The notes beneath the pieces are model-generated. The model made no database searches. It was given only the letters and a program-made list of their open reading frames with translations, and was not told the DNA's origin. Position numbers and translations under genes: made by a program. This document shows, in pieces, positions 25,148-33,449 of a stretch of DNA of 52,202 bases (positions within the stretch are counted from its first letter, which is position 1; every line of letters begins with the position of its first letter). The stretch comes from an uncultured Prevotella sp. (GTDB lineage Bacteria; Bacteroidota; Bacteroidia; Bacteroidales; Bacteroidaceae). The stretch is taken from the NCBI GenBank assembly GCA_934120735.1, contig CAKOVA010000006.1:1-52202 (forward strand), read 5' to 3'.

Positions 25148-26065
25148 ATGAAGATATTTGCAATCGTTGTGACTTACAACCGGCTGGAGTTGCTGAAAAA
25201 AAGCATCGGAGCGTTGCGCCGTCAGCAGCACCTTGACCAGATTGTTGTGGTGAATAATGGCAGCAGTGACGGCACGAAAGAGTGGCTGGATGGGCAACAT
25301 GATCTGCAAGTGATTCATCAAGAAAATGTTGGGGGCAGTGGAGGATTCTATACAGGCATCAAGGTTGCTTATGATGAAGGTGCCGATTGGATATGGTGTA
25401 TGGACGATGATGTGTTTCCAAAGGATGGGTGTCTGGACGAACTACTACGCCTTGTGGCGCTTGAGGAACCCCAATTGAATCACAAGAAACCTCTGGGCAT
25501 CCTGGCTCCACGGCGAGTGATGAACGGAAAAACGTTCACGCACGAGTTTCGGCGATACAACCTAACCAATCCACTGGGCAGTTTGCACGCTGAAAAGCTG
25601 AGTGGTGAGGAGACAACGCCTACCGAGATTGTAGGCTGTGACTTTGAAGGACCGTTCATTAGTCGGTCTGTTGTCGAGAAGATTGGGCTGCCCAACCGAG
25701 AGTTGTTCATCTTCTATGATGATACGGAATATTGCCTCAGAGCGCATTTGGCAGGCTTTCGTTTGCTCTATGTGCCGTCGGCCGTGATGGACAAGCATGC
25801 GTTTTTCTCGGAAGACTCATGGGCGGTGCGCAACCAAAAGAAGAAGTGGAAACGTTATTACCAGGTGCGTAATTCGGCTTACCTAAACCATCATTATGGC
25901 AAGAACTGGGGGGTGCGCTACCTAAGAAGTTGGATCAGTGGCATGGGATATGTCATCCCGGCTCTGTTGTCGATGCCCTTCAGCAAGGCATGGCGACCCA
26001 AAGACCTGATGATGTTGCATCGAGCGTATTACGATGGTATCAATGAACGGTTGGGAAAGCGTTGA
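25148..26065 (+). CDS. Glycosyltransferase family 2
   Basis: 305 aa. GT-A fold: IVVTYNRLELLKKSI at the N-terminus, NGSSDGTKEWL near residues 38-48, and the metal/nucleotide motif WCMDDDVFP near 84-92. DFEGPFISRSVVEKIGLPN is typical of the rhamnosyl- or galactofuranosyltransferase-like subset. Transfers a sugar from a nucleotide donor to an LPS or glycan acceptor; the sugar is unknown. It lies 12 bases after the acyltransferase stop and is surely co-transcribed. No signal peptide. Confidence 0.9.
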   Translation: MKIFAIVVTYNRLELLKKSIGALRRQQHLDQIVVVNNGSSDGTKEWLDGQHDLQVIHQENVGGSGGFYTGIKVAYDEGADWIWCMDDDVFPKDGCLDELLRLVALEEPQLNHKKPLGILAPRRVMNGKTFTHEFRRYNLTNPLGSLHAEKLSGEETTPTEIVGCDFEGPFISRSVVEKIGLPNRELFIFYDDTEYCLRAHLAGFRLLYVPSAVMDKHAFFSEDSWAVRNQKKKWKRYYQVRNSAYLNHHYGKNWGVRYLRSWISGMGYVIPALLSMPFSKAWRPKDLMMLHRAYYDGINERLGKR

Positions 26066-26137
26066 TTTCCACCGCTTATAACGAAGAAAAATCCCCTCCT
26101 GTTTGAAGCTGCAACTTGTTATATGGAGCGCAATGAT

Positions 26138-26920
26138 ATGAAAAAAAATAAGTTACTTGTCGTCATACCCGTTTATCATCCGGAGCTGAAAGCGTATGAG
26201 AAAGCGGCCCTTGACCATAATTTATCTTTGTTGAAAGGCCTTCCGGTAACCTTTCTGCAACCCGATAACGTGGATATGTCGCCGCTCAATGCGCAGTATC
26301 CCAATGTGGGTGTGATTGAGGTGAGTGGCGACTGGTTGGGAACGGCTAATGGCATACAGGGTTATAACCGCATGATGATGTCCGAATCGTTTTACAAGCT
26401 CTTCCAAGATTATACTTATATCTTCATTTGTCATGTAGATGCTTGGCTGTTTAAGAATGAGTTGGCGGCGTGGTGTGATAGAGATTTTGACCTTGTGGCT
26501 GCGCCTTGGCCTACTCGTCCACGATATACGCGGTTCCCATTGAAACAGTATTTGAAGTTAAAGTTGTTGCTGAAACCGAAGAATAAGATTATACATAGTC
26601 AGATGTTTGGTCGCATTGGCAACGGCGGATTGTGTCTTCGCAAGGTAAAGACGTTTCAGGAGGCTTGCGTGCAGTATGCCGATGAGATAGCATATTACAA
26701 CAGTCAGTCCGACGCTTTGCACAATGAGGATTTGTTTTGGGCGTTAGTTCCACCCTTGAAAGTACCTTCTGTCAAGGAAGCTTTGACCTTCTCGTTCGAT
26801 CTCAAGCCCGAGTTGTGCTATCAACTTAATGGCAATCGGTTGCCCATGGCTTGTCATGGATTCAACAAACCCGTGCGCGTGGCCTTCTGGAAACAATTTA
26901 TTCCGGCGCTCAACGGTTAA
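26138..26920 (+). CDS. DUF5672 family protein (glycosyltransferase-like)
   Basis: 260 aa. The start at 26138 (MKKNKLLVVIP) is chosen over the in-frame ATG at 26123 because GGAG at 26125-26128 lies 9 bases before it. VVIPVYHPELKAYEK at the N-terminus resembles a GT-A nucleotide-binding start, and FICHVDAWLF may be the acidic DxD-like site. IGNGGLCLRKVKTF and HNEDLFWAL are typical DUF5672 segments, seen in LPS and capsule clusters. The catalytic activity of the family is not established. Part of the acyltransferase operon. Confidence 0.8.
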   Translation: MKKNKLLVVIPVYHPELKAYEKAALDHNLSLLKGLPVTFLQPDNVDMSPLNAQYPNVGVIEVSGDWLGTANGIQGYNRMMMSESFYKLFQDYTYIFICHVDAWLFKNELAAWCDRDFDLVAAPWPTRPRYTRFPLKQYLKLKLLLKPKNKIIHSQMFGRIGNGGLCLRKVKTFQEACVQYADEIAYYNSQSDALHNEDLFWALVPPLKVPSVKEALTFSFDLKPELCYQLNGNRLPMACHGFNKPVRVAFWKQFIPALNG

Positions 26921-26941
26921 CCGTCGAAACTATCAAACAAC

Positions 26942-27967
26942 ATGAAAGTACGCTCATTGTTCCCTCGTAAACTCTATTATACTTTGCATAGCGGCAAGAA
27001 TTCAAAGCTATGGTATTACCTCACTTCATACATAGCCATCCATCTGCCACACGCTTGGCTGAGAAAGATCTGCCAAAGGGAAATGAAAGCATTGCGGAAT
27101 CGGGATGATCAGGCGTATGTCATGCAGCGAGTGAACTATTATAATCGGCTCTCATCAGCTACACCTATTGATCGCAAGGCGTTCCTTCAAGAGTCGGTGT
27201 GCGTGCAAGACCAACCCATGACTGGTCAAAAAGTGTATTATCTTGATGCGTATCGTTACGCCCGATACTTCCCGTTGTCGCTGCGATGGGTGTTGCTTCC
27301 CGGCGATATCGTCCATGTTCCGGCAGTTCCATCCATCACCAAAAGTCGTCCGTTGACGGAAAATAATGCCAATTCGGTGTTGATGAAACTCGACAAGGTG
27401 CGCCATTTCCTCTTTGTAAACGACCGCAAACAGTTTAGAGATAAACAGAACTTAGTTATTTTTCGTGGTCTGATAGGGCAGGATGGCGGTGCTGATTTGA
27501 AGCAAAACCGATACGATTTCGTGAAACGTTACTACGGACATCCGCTCTGTAACATCGGGGTCATTGACCCACAATACCCTCAATGGCGAACCGAAAAGCT
27601 CACCATTGAAGAACATCTTGACTATAAATTCATCATGGCATTAGAGGGAAATGATGTCGCCAGCAACCTTAAATGGGTCATGTCGTCCAACTCGGTCGCC
27701 GTGATGCCACGTCCCACCTGCGAAACTTGGTTCATGGAGGGATGTCTGAAGCCCAACTATCACTACATAGAGATTAAGCCTGATTTCTCTGACCTGGAGG
27801 AACGTGTGACTTATTACATAGCGCATCCCGAGCAAGCTGAAGCAATTATCGCGCATGCTCATGCGTATGTCGACCAGTTTAGGAATCAACGACGCGAACG
27901 ATTGATATCACTATTGGTACTGAAGAAGTATTTTGACTTCACCAACCCCGCCCAATCTAACGGCTGA
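26942..27967 (+). CDS. Glycosyltransferase family 90 (CAP10/LpsA-like)
   Basis: 341 aa. LVIFRGLIGQDGGADLKQNRYDFVKRYY, LDYKFIMALEGNDVASNLKWVMSSNSVAVMPRPTCETWFMEG and HYIEIKPDFSDLEERVTYY match the GT90/LpsA core, in which a glucosyl or xylosyl group is added to an LPS or capsule acceptor. Residues 1-90 form an extra helical region. It is the last plus-strand gene of the cluster: its stop is 12 bases from the stop of a convergent GT2 gene, and I see no terminator in between. Cytoplasmic or peripheral to the membrane. Confidence 0.85.
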   Translation: MKVRSLFPRKLYYTLHSGKNSKLWYYLTSYIAIHLPHAWLRKICQREMKALRNRDDQAYVMQRVNYYNRLSSATPIDRKAFLQESVCVQDQPMTGQKVYYLDAYRYARYFPLSLRWVLLPGDIVHVPAVPSITKSRPLTENNANSVLMKLDKVRHFLFVNDRKQFRDKQNLVIFRGLIGQDGGADLKQNRYDFVKRYYGHPLCNIGVIDPQYPQWRTEKLTIEEHLDYKFIMALEGNDVASNLKWVMSSNSVAVMPRPTCETWFMEGCLKPNYHYIEIKPDFSDLEERVTYYIAHPEQAEAIIAHAHAYVDQFRNQRRERLISLLVLKKYFDFTNPAQSNG

Positions 27968-27979
27968 GAGCGTTGGTAT

Positions 27980-28942
27980 TTACCAACAATGAGCGTACAA
28001 ATAGTAGCGGCGAACGGCGCAAAAGAACCTTCTGGTCACTTTAGATGGATAGGTAATATGAAACAACCAAAAGAGAAATCTGCTGAGCATGCCGTTGGGA
28101 TGATAATTGATAATTTGGTCTATCTGCGATAAATCTTCCCGATCAATGTGAAATTTGATGGCATGCGCATACATGCTCAGCGTGCCAAGATGAAGGGCTT
28201 GACGGTATATTCCTTGTGAATCTTTCTGCAAGAAGAATGCCTCAACGATTTTAATGGCCTTTGCCAATGAAATCATCGACTTCAAAGATTGTGTCGTGGA
28301 GTATGAGTTGAGGCGGTTGGTTCGGTAAGTATACACCACATCGTCTATCCACGTGCGGCTTCCTACCAGTAGAAGACGGGGTAAAACCGAATAATCTTCG
28401 CCGTAATCTACCCCCTCTGTAAATTTAATGTCGTGTTGGGTGAACAAATCTCTGCGATAAAGTTTTCCCCAAATAAAGCCATTTCCTTTGTGCCAAAGCA
28501 GGGTTTTAATGCGCCTTCTCTTTGAAGTATGTGCTGGTAATACAATCTTTTCGTGTTTACACCCCATTCTATAGTAAGCTCCTTCCACGATGTCAGCACC
28601 CGAGGCGACCATCTTTTCCACCAGTAGAGCGATGGAGTTGGGTTCCAAAAAGTCGTCACTGTCCACGATTGTCACCGCATCACCCGTGGCAGCTTCTAAA
28701 GCTGTCTGCCGAGAAGCACCCAAACCATGGTTCTCGTGATGATGGATGATTTTTACTTTTGCTGCCTGTTGCGGGAATCGGGCCATGCAGGCTTTCAGCT
28801 TTTCAATGCTGTCGTCCTGCGTACAGTCGTTTACAAAGATAAATTCTACGGTGGGATAAGTTTGTAAGAAAAGGCTTTCGGCACACTGTTCGATATACGG
28901 ACCAACGCCATAGACAGGCACCAAAATTGATACTTTAAGCAT
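27980..28942 (-). CDS. Glycosyltransferase family 2
   Basis: 320 aa. SILVPVYGVGPYIEQCAESLFLQTYPTVEFIFVNDCTQDDS is the canonical GT2 start, and the DxD-type metal site is VTIVDSDDF near residues 91-99. GLGASRQTALEAATGD is the acceptor-side helix. The C-terminal hydrophobic region (SRFLFWLFHITY) may touch the membrane. It belongs to the LPS-type cluster on the minus strand, with a -7-like TATCTTTG at 29100-29093 about 150 bases upstream of its ATG. Confidence 0.9.
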   Translation of the reverse strand: MLKVSILVPVYGVGPYIEQCAESLFLQTYPTVEFIFVNDCTQDDSIEKLKACMARFPQQAAKVKIIHHHENHGLGASRQTALEAATGDAVTIVDSDDFLEPNSIALLVEKMVASGADIVEGAYYRMGCKHEKIVLPAHTSKRRRIKTLLWHKGNGFIWGKLYRRDLFTQHDIKFTEGVDYGEDYSVLPRLLLVGSRTWIDDVVYTYRTNRLNSYSTTQSLKSMISLAKAIKIVEAFFLQKDSQGIYRQALHLGTLSMYAHAIKFHIDREDLSQIDQIINYHPNGMLSRFLFWLFHITYPSKVTRRFFCAVRRYYLYAHCW

Positions 28943-29141
28943 GTTGCATTCTTGTTTTTTACTCTTTCAGCTACTCATCTTGTGGCTCTTGCGGTCTGTT
29001 CTTGCTGCAAAATCCATTTTACCTGCGATGTTTCAGGTGAGCTGACGTAATGTAGATTAAATGCGATTCAGTAGGATAATCTATTTGTGCGGCAAAGATA
29101 ATACAATCATTTGTAATGAAGTGTATTCTCATCTGTTTTTT

Positions 29142-29232
29142 TCAGAATTGCCATCTCAACTGCATCTCCAGGTCGGTTTGCGAATGTTGGTTGATTTGTT
29201 AGTACGAACTGCCAATCTTGTCACGGTCAAAG
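29142..29232 (-). pseudogene. Duplicated, broken 3' tail of the HHH gene
   Basis: Bases 29143-29232 match 31300-31389, the last 90 bases of the HHH gene, at 84 of 90 positions, in the same orientation. The reading frame is that of the intact gene but is broken: CAA (Gln) of the parent has become TAA in the middle. The copy joins directly to a truncated glycosyltransferase frame at 29233. It is a recombination scar, not a gene. Confidence 0.88.
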
Positions 29233-29385
29233 CTGCACGGTGTATGACATGGTAGATGTCTCCATGTCGCACACAATAATCTCGTCAAAGTGCTTCACTG
29301 AGTCATCTTCTTGCGGCAAATGTTTCTCGGTATCATAGGCGTTGATGGCAATAGAAATATTCTTTTCCAAATTACTGCGAATCAT
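29227..29385 (-). pseudogene. N-terminal remnant of a GT2 glycosyltransferase
   Basis: A 52-codon frame (MIRSNLEKN onward). ISIAINAYDTEKHLPQ followed by DSVKHFDEIIVCDMET matches the first 45 residues of GT2 enzymes of the kind acting on LPS cores (normally AINAYNEExHL ... VCDMESTD). It then meets the duplicated HHH tail and stops. The ATG lies 4 bases after the phosphoethanolamine transferase stop, the spacing of an operon, so an intact glycosyltransferase gene probably followed that gene before a deletion. Confidence 0.7.
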
Positions 29386-29389
29386 TAAT

Positions 29390-31096
29390 CTATTTTATCG
29401 GGTAAGGTTTTTCAGCGCAAATACGTTTTCTCTTATAGTTAAATTGTTTGTTAAAAATGCTTAGTGATGGACGATATTCTTTGGTTTGTATCTCCATAAG
29501 ATCAAGAATGCTGTGTATCATGTCGTCTGTCATGAATGGACGGTGTGCAGACAGTCGAATTCTATTTGTTATATATGGATGGTTTTTCTGGAAAGTCTTA
29601 GACATATACACCAACATGGAGATTTCTACTTTCTGATTATTGATGTCAATGTCACCGTGACCAGCAATCCTTTTGTTGATTTCCATCACGTCTTCACCGT
29701 GGTCAGAGGTGTAGATAATCAATGCGTCTTTGTCTTTAAAACGATTGATAATGGCGTTGACGATGCTGTCATTGTAGCGTACAGCCGTATCATAAGTTGC
29801 TTTTGTCTCTTTTATTTTGTTATTTTCACCTTGTTCTACGTTTGTACTAAAAGCCTTAAATGTTTTGGGATAGCGGTTTTCGTATTCCCCGTGTGTACCC
29901 ATAAGGTGTAGTACAATAAATCTTTTGGGTTTTGTTTCTCTTAAGGTTTGGTCTAATAAAGGTAGCAAATGCTCATCATAAGGCTCTGTAAAGTTACTTT
30001 TTGAATCTCTAACGCGCACAAAAGAATTTGACTTGCATCGCTCTGCGTAGAACCTTCCGTTATTACCATATATGCCTGAAGATTCTTGATTTGATAACCA
30101 AGTGGTATAATAGCCTGCTTGATTTAAAATACTGAATAGGTCGGTATATTCATACCACTTCCCTTTTGCACCTTGTCTGTAAAATGTGAATAATTTTTCC
30201 AATACTTCCATCGTGTGCCCATTTGGACTGATTACGTCGGTAAATTTGACTAAATCGCCAGTCTTTTCAAGGCTACTTAAATAAGGTGTTGTCTGGAGAT
30301 GGTATCCATATATCCCCATATGGTTCCTTGTGGTAGACTCTCCTAATATGTAGACAACATAAGGTATGGTGCTGTTGTTCTTTAACAGCTTAGGGCGTGT
30401 GTTCCTCCTCTGCCCCATTTGCTTTAGCTGTCGCATGTCGTTTATGGCGTCATGTGTAAGATAAACGGTAGAAACGACAGAGCAGCATTGATGTAACAAT
30501 CTATCTCGTGTAGTAGTTTTCTGTTTAATAACATCTTTAACAAGATTGACTACTGTGAAAACTGATGCAAAAGTAAGCCATGCTGATGCGAATAAAATAG
30601 CTGAACGCTTATATTCTAATTTTAGTATTAACAGGCTATATGCTGATAAAACAAAGATGACTGCACAAATGCTTCCATACAACCGTATGTTTAATACGTT
30701 GGCTTGCAGATATTCCATCGCCTCATTATGATTGGTAGCTAAAAGTATTTCGAAAATTGCACTATCTGGTAAGCTGCGATAATAATATAGAAAATACAAA
30801 GAGAGAAATAGCAACAAAACCGATAGTAATTCAATGATACTTTTGGTTATACGCATAACTCTTTTATATGGAATAAGTGATATTATGAGAGTTAAGCAAA
30901 CAATGGCAAAGCACATATATAAAAAATGATGTATTCCACGACCAAATGATGACATCTTAAATAGGTATGGAATATTGATAAACAACATTAACATGATGAA
31001 GCGAAAATGTTGTTGTATGAAATTTACAATCCCATTCCATATTATTTTACTTCTACTTGTGTCTTGTGGTTGCATGAATTGATTTGCTGCCTGCAT
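29390..31096 (-). CDS. Phosphoethanolamine transferase (EptA/CptA-like)
   Basis: 568 aa from the ATG at 31096 (MQAANQFMQPQ); a longer start at 31150 is possible. About five N-terminal membrane segments (residues about 30-190) precede a periplasmic alkaline phosphatase-fold domain. Motifs: YVVYILGESTTRNHMGIYGY (metal site Glu), DVISPNGHTMEVL with the candidate nucleophile Thr, and YTSDHGEDV plus AGHGD for metals. Adds phosphoethanolamine to lipid A or core sugars, which can lower binding of cationic peptides. It is clearly A+T-rich: two 60-base stretches at 30541-30660 are 37% and 28% G+C, against 53% at 35041-35100 in korA. Flanked by the duplicated HHH tail. Confidence 0.85.
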   Translation of the reverse strand: MQAANQFMQPQDTSRSKIIWNGIVNFIQQHFRFIMLMLFINIPYLFKMSSFGRGIHHFLYMCFAIVCLTLIISLIPYKRVMRITKSIIELLSVLLLFLSLYFLYYYRSLPDSAIFEILLATNHNEAMEYLQANVLNIRLYGSICAVIFVLSAYSLLILKLEYKRSAILFASAWLTFASVFTVVNLVKDVIKQKTTTRDRLLHQCCSVVSTVYLTHDAINDMRQLKQMGQRRNTRPKLLKNNSTIPYVVYILGESTTRNHMGIYGYHLQTTPYLSSLEKTGDLVKFTDVISPNGHTMEVLEKLFTFYRQGAKGKWYEYTDLFSILNQAGYYTTWLSNQESSGIYGNNGRFYAERCKSNSFVRVRDSKSNFTEPYDEHLLPLLDQTLRETKPKRFIVLHLMGTHGEYENRYPKTFKAFSTNVEQGENNKIKETKATYDTAVRYNDSIVNAIINRFKDKDALIIYTSDHGEDVMEINKRIAGHGDIDINNQKVEISMLVYMSKTFQKNHPYITNRIRLSAHRPFMTDDMIHSILDLMEIQTKEYRPSLSIFNKQFNYKRKRICAEKPYPIK

Positions 31097-31298
31097 GATG
31101 AGAATATGATGTATCTGTTTGCAAAGGTATGTTTTTTTTAGTAATATCATATAAAGCCATTATATGTATTACTTTTCAGCAATTATAAGTTATGTTTGTT
31201 GCATCTATGCTGATAAGTAATGCCTACTGAAACTTAATAATATCAACCCAACATTGCTTTTGATTTGTTGTGGCAAAAGTAAAAAAAAATATTTCACG

Positions 31299-33293
31299 TC
31301 AGAATCGCCATCTCAATTGCGTCTCCAGGTCGGTTTGCGAACTTTGGTTGATTTGTTGGTACGAACTGCCAATCTTGTCACGGTCAAAGTAGTGCGTGGT
31401 GCCCAGCTTTGCCATGAACATGAGCTTGCTGTTGGCATCCCAACGCACGTTGATGGCGTAACGCATGCCCTCTCCAGAGAACACGGGGAAGGCGAACGTG
31501 TAAAGCAAACCACGTTCGTAACAGTAAATTCGACTATTAAAATCGTCAGTATTGAAATACCCTATATTGGCAAACGCGCGCAAACGTCCTCGCCGATAGC
31601 CCATGGTTTCGGCAATCATGTAGCCAAAACTCTTGGTTGATAAGTCGTGATAGGATAGGTCGCCTTGCGTCTTGAATAGCCAATGTTCGTCGTCAAACGT
31701 CACGGATAGTCGCCCTAGGTGGATGCGTTCGGGCAATAAGGCCGACTTCTCCGCATTATCTTTCTCCCTAAGCCTTAGTCGGTAGCGCCCTTGCAGCTGC
31801 CATTTGCGTCGCTGGTAGTTGCCCATCAGCAGACAATCCCATGCTGAACTGGCCTTGCTCACTTGATATCTGGCCCATGGAAAGTAGGCATAGTCAACGT
31901 AAGCCATCAACGATAGATGGCGAGAGGCATGCCAGTTGGTACCCAGGTAGATGCCGCTTTCGTTCTGTGCTTTCCCTCCTTCGCTGAAACTTTGGCTGAA
32001 CAGTGAATGATATTTGTAGGAGTAGAAACGCTGTACAGCCATCACCGACCACGCTGATGTACACTGATAGCTCAAGTAGTGTACCGTGGCTAAGGCTTGG
32101 CAATCGCCTGTGGCGGTCTCACCTTGTATGGATAATTTACGGCTGACGTAACCATAATCCACGCTGGCATTCCAAAACGACTTGCCCGAAGCGTTGTATA
32201 GGCGATACAACTGTTCCGTTTTCGGTCGCAATGGGCGGTCGAGTGACGTGTGAAAGGCTGTCATTCCCACATGAAAACCATTTTTGAAATATTGCGCATG
32301 GCCACCGACCACCAGCTCGGCCGTGTTGTGCTTGCGGGCCATTTCGTGTTCCGTGCGATGGTAACCCGTTTTCACAATCGTGGCAATGGCTGTGCTGTCG
32401 TCGTTTCTCAACGTGCCGTCTATCTTGCGATATGATGCGAATCCTGTCAAATCCAGGCCGCGCACGACGTTCACTGTGGCTGCAACTCCCTGCATGTAGT
32501 TGGCTTCCGAGCGTGACGACTGCGCCCGAATGGTATTGGTGTTGTTGCCCAAAGCAGATAATGTAGCTAACTTTCCGAATCCAAAGTCGCGGTTCATGAT
32601 GACACCCAGGCCGAACTTCAGCCGATAACGACCCATCACCATCGACTTCAACCGTCCCCAGTTTTTCAGCTGGAGATAGTAGGAATAGTAGTCGTAACCC
32701 CACTTGTTGCGACCCGCAAACCACGGTTCGCCCGCATCTTGTGACCCCACGAGACCCGCGTTGACGTACTGTCCGTACTTAAAGTTGTACCGCCACCAGT
32801 GTTTGTAGGGATAACCCAGGTAGCCTTTCTCGTCACCTTGACGCTTGTAGAACGGCACTTTTCCTGTGAATAACGCTTCGTGACGACCATACTTCATGAT
32901 GTCGCCAGCGGAAGGGAAAGCCTTCGGCTGCTCTGTTCCAAGGGTGACGAAGAAGGATAGCAATTTCCTACGCGTCGCGTCGAGCGACTCAATCATCGCC
33001 AACTCGCCCAAACTTCGTATTGGCGCATAGCGATCCAGATACTCCACCAGCTCTTCTATTTGCTGCGGTGTCAAGAAAGGAAGCTGTTCCAGATCCTCCC
33101 TCTTTGCCTCATTCAGGTTCAAAGGGTGCTCAGCCAGCTCGCTCAACACCTCATAAGCGGCCTCCCAGGAACCCGATTCTATGCCGTCGATGTCGGTCAA
33201 CTGCTCATAATGGGTTTCCCACGACAGCTTGTTTTGCGCCAAGGTGAAGCCGCCAAACAGCAGAAGAAACATGCACAAGAAGGTCTTTTTCAT
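31299..33293 (-). CDS. Exported helix-hairpin-helix/beta-rich protein
   Basis: 664 aa with a signal peptide (MKKTFLCMFLLLFGGFTLAQ). Residues about 55-115 form a helix-hairpin-helix region (HPLNLNEAKREDLEQLPFLTPQQIEELVEYLDRY, then SLGELAMIESLD), a DNA-binding-type fold related to ComEA. The rest (about 130-664) is rich in alternating aromatic strands, resembling an outer-membrane beta-barrel and ending in an aromatic residue (RWRF). Such proteins are frequent in Bacteroidota and their function is not established; DNA contact at the surface is only a guess. Its 3' end is duplicated at 29143. Confidence 0.75.
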   Translation of the reverse strand: MKKTFLCMFLLLFGGFTLAQNKLSWETHYEQLTDIDGIESGSWEAAYEVLSELAEHPLNLNEAKREDLEQLPFLTPQQIEELVEYLDRYAPIRSLGELAMIESLDATRRKLLSFFVTLGTEQPKAFPSAGDIMKYGRHEALFTGKVPFYKRQGDEKGYLGYPYKHWWRYNFKYGQYVNAGLVGSQDAGEPWFAGRNKWGYDYYSYYLQLKNWGRLKSMVMGRYRLKFGLGVIMNRDFGFGKLATLSALGNNTNTIRAQSSRSEANYMQGVAATVNVVRGLDLTGFASYRKIDGTLRNDDSTAIATIVKTGYHRTEHEMARKHNTAELVVGGHAQYFKNGFHVGMTAFHTSLDRPLRPKTEQLYRLYNASGKSFWNASVDYGYVSRKLSIQGETATGDCQALATVHYLSYQCTSAWSVMAVQRFYSYKYHSLFSQSFSEGGKAQNESGIYLGTNWHASRHLSLMAYVDYAYFPWARYQVSKASSAWDCLLMGNYQRRKWQLQGRYRLRLREKDNAEKSALLPERIHLGRLSVTFDDEHWLFKTQGDLSYHDLSTKSFGYMIAETMGYRRGRLRAFANIGYFNTDDFNSRIYCYERGLLYTFAFPVFSGEGMRYAINVRWDANSKLMFMAKLGTTHYFDRDKIGSSYQQINQSSQTDLETQLRWRF

Positions 33294-33365
33294 GTATTGT
33301 TAAGAATAGATGCGGTGGTGATTTCCCAGCATCAGCCGCATCGGTTGTCTGCCTGAGTGAACAAT

Positions 33366-33416
33366 AAAGCCCAAAGTCAATCGCATTCTTTGTAGCATAC
33401 AATTGGCTTCGGGCTT
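33366..33416. repeat. Fragment of the 22-bp repeat family, also a terminator-like hairpin
   Basis: A 7-base spacer AAAGCCC, a unit AAAGTCAATCGCATT (33373-33387), a spacer, then GCATACAATTGGCTT (33395-33409) in the same 22-bp register. Outer arms AAGCCCAAAGTCAAT and ATTGGCTTCGGGCTT pair imperfectly and are followed by TTTT on the plus strand. It lies downstream of korB (minus), where a bidirectional terminator is plausible. Confidence 0.55.
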
Positions 33417-33449
33417 TTTTGATATTCCGTTATATGGAAAGCAGAAAGG

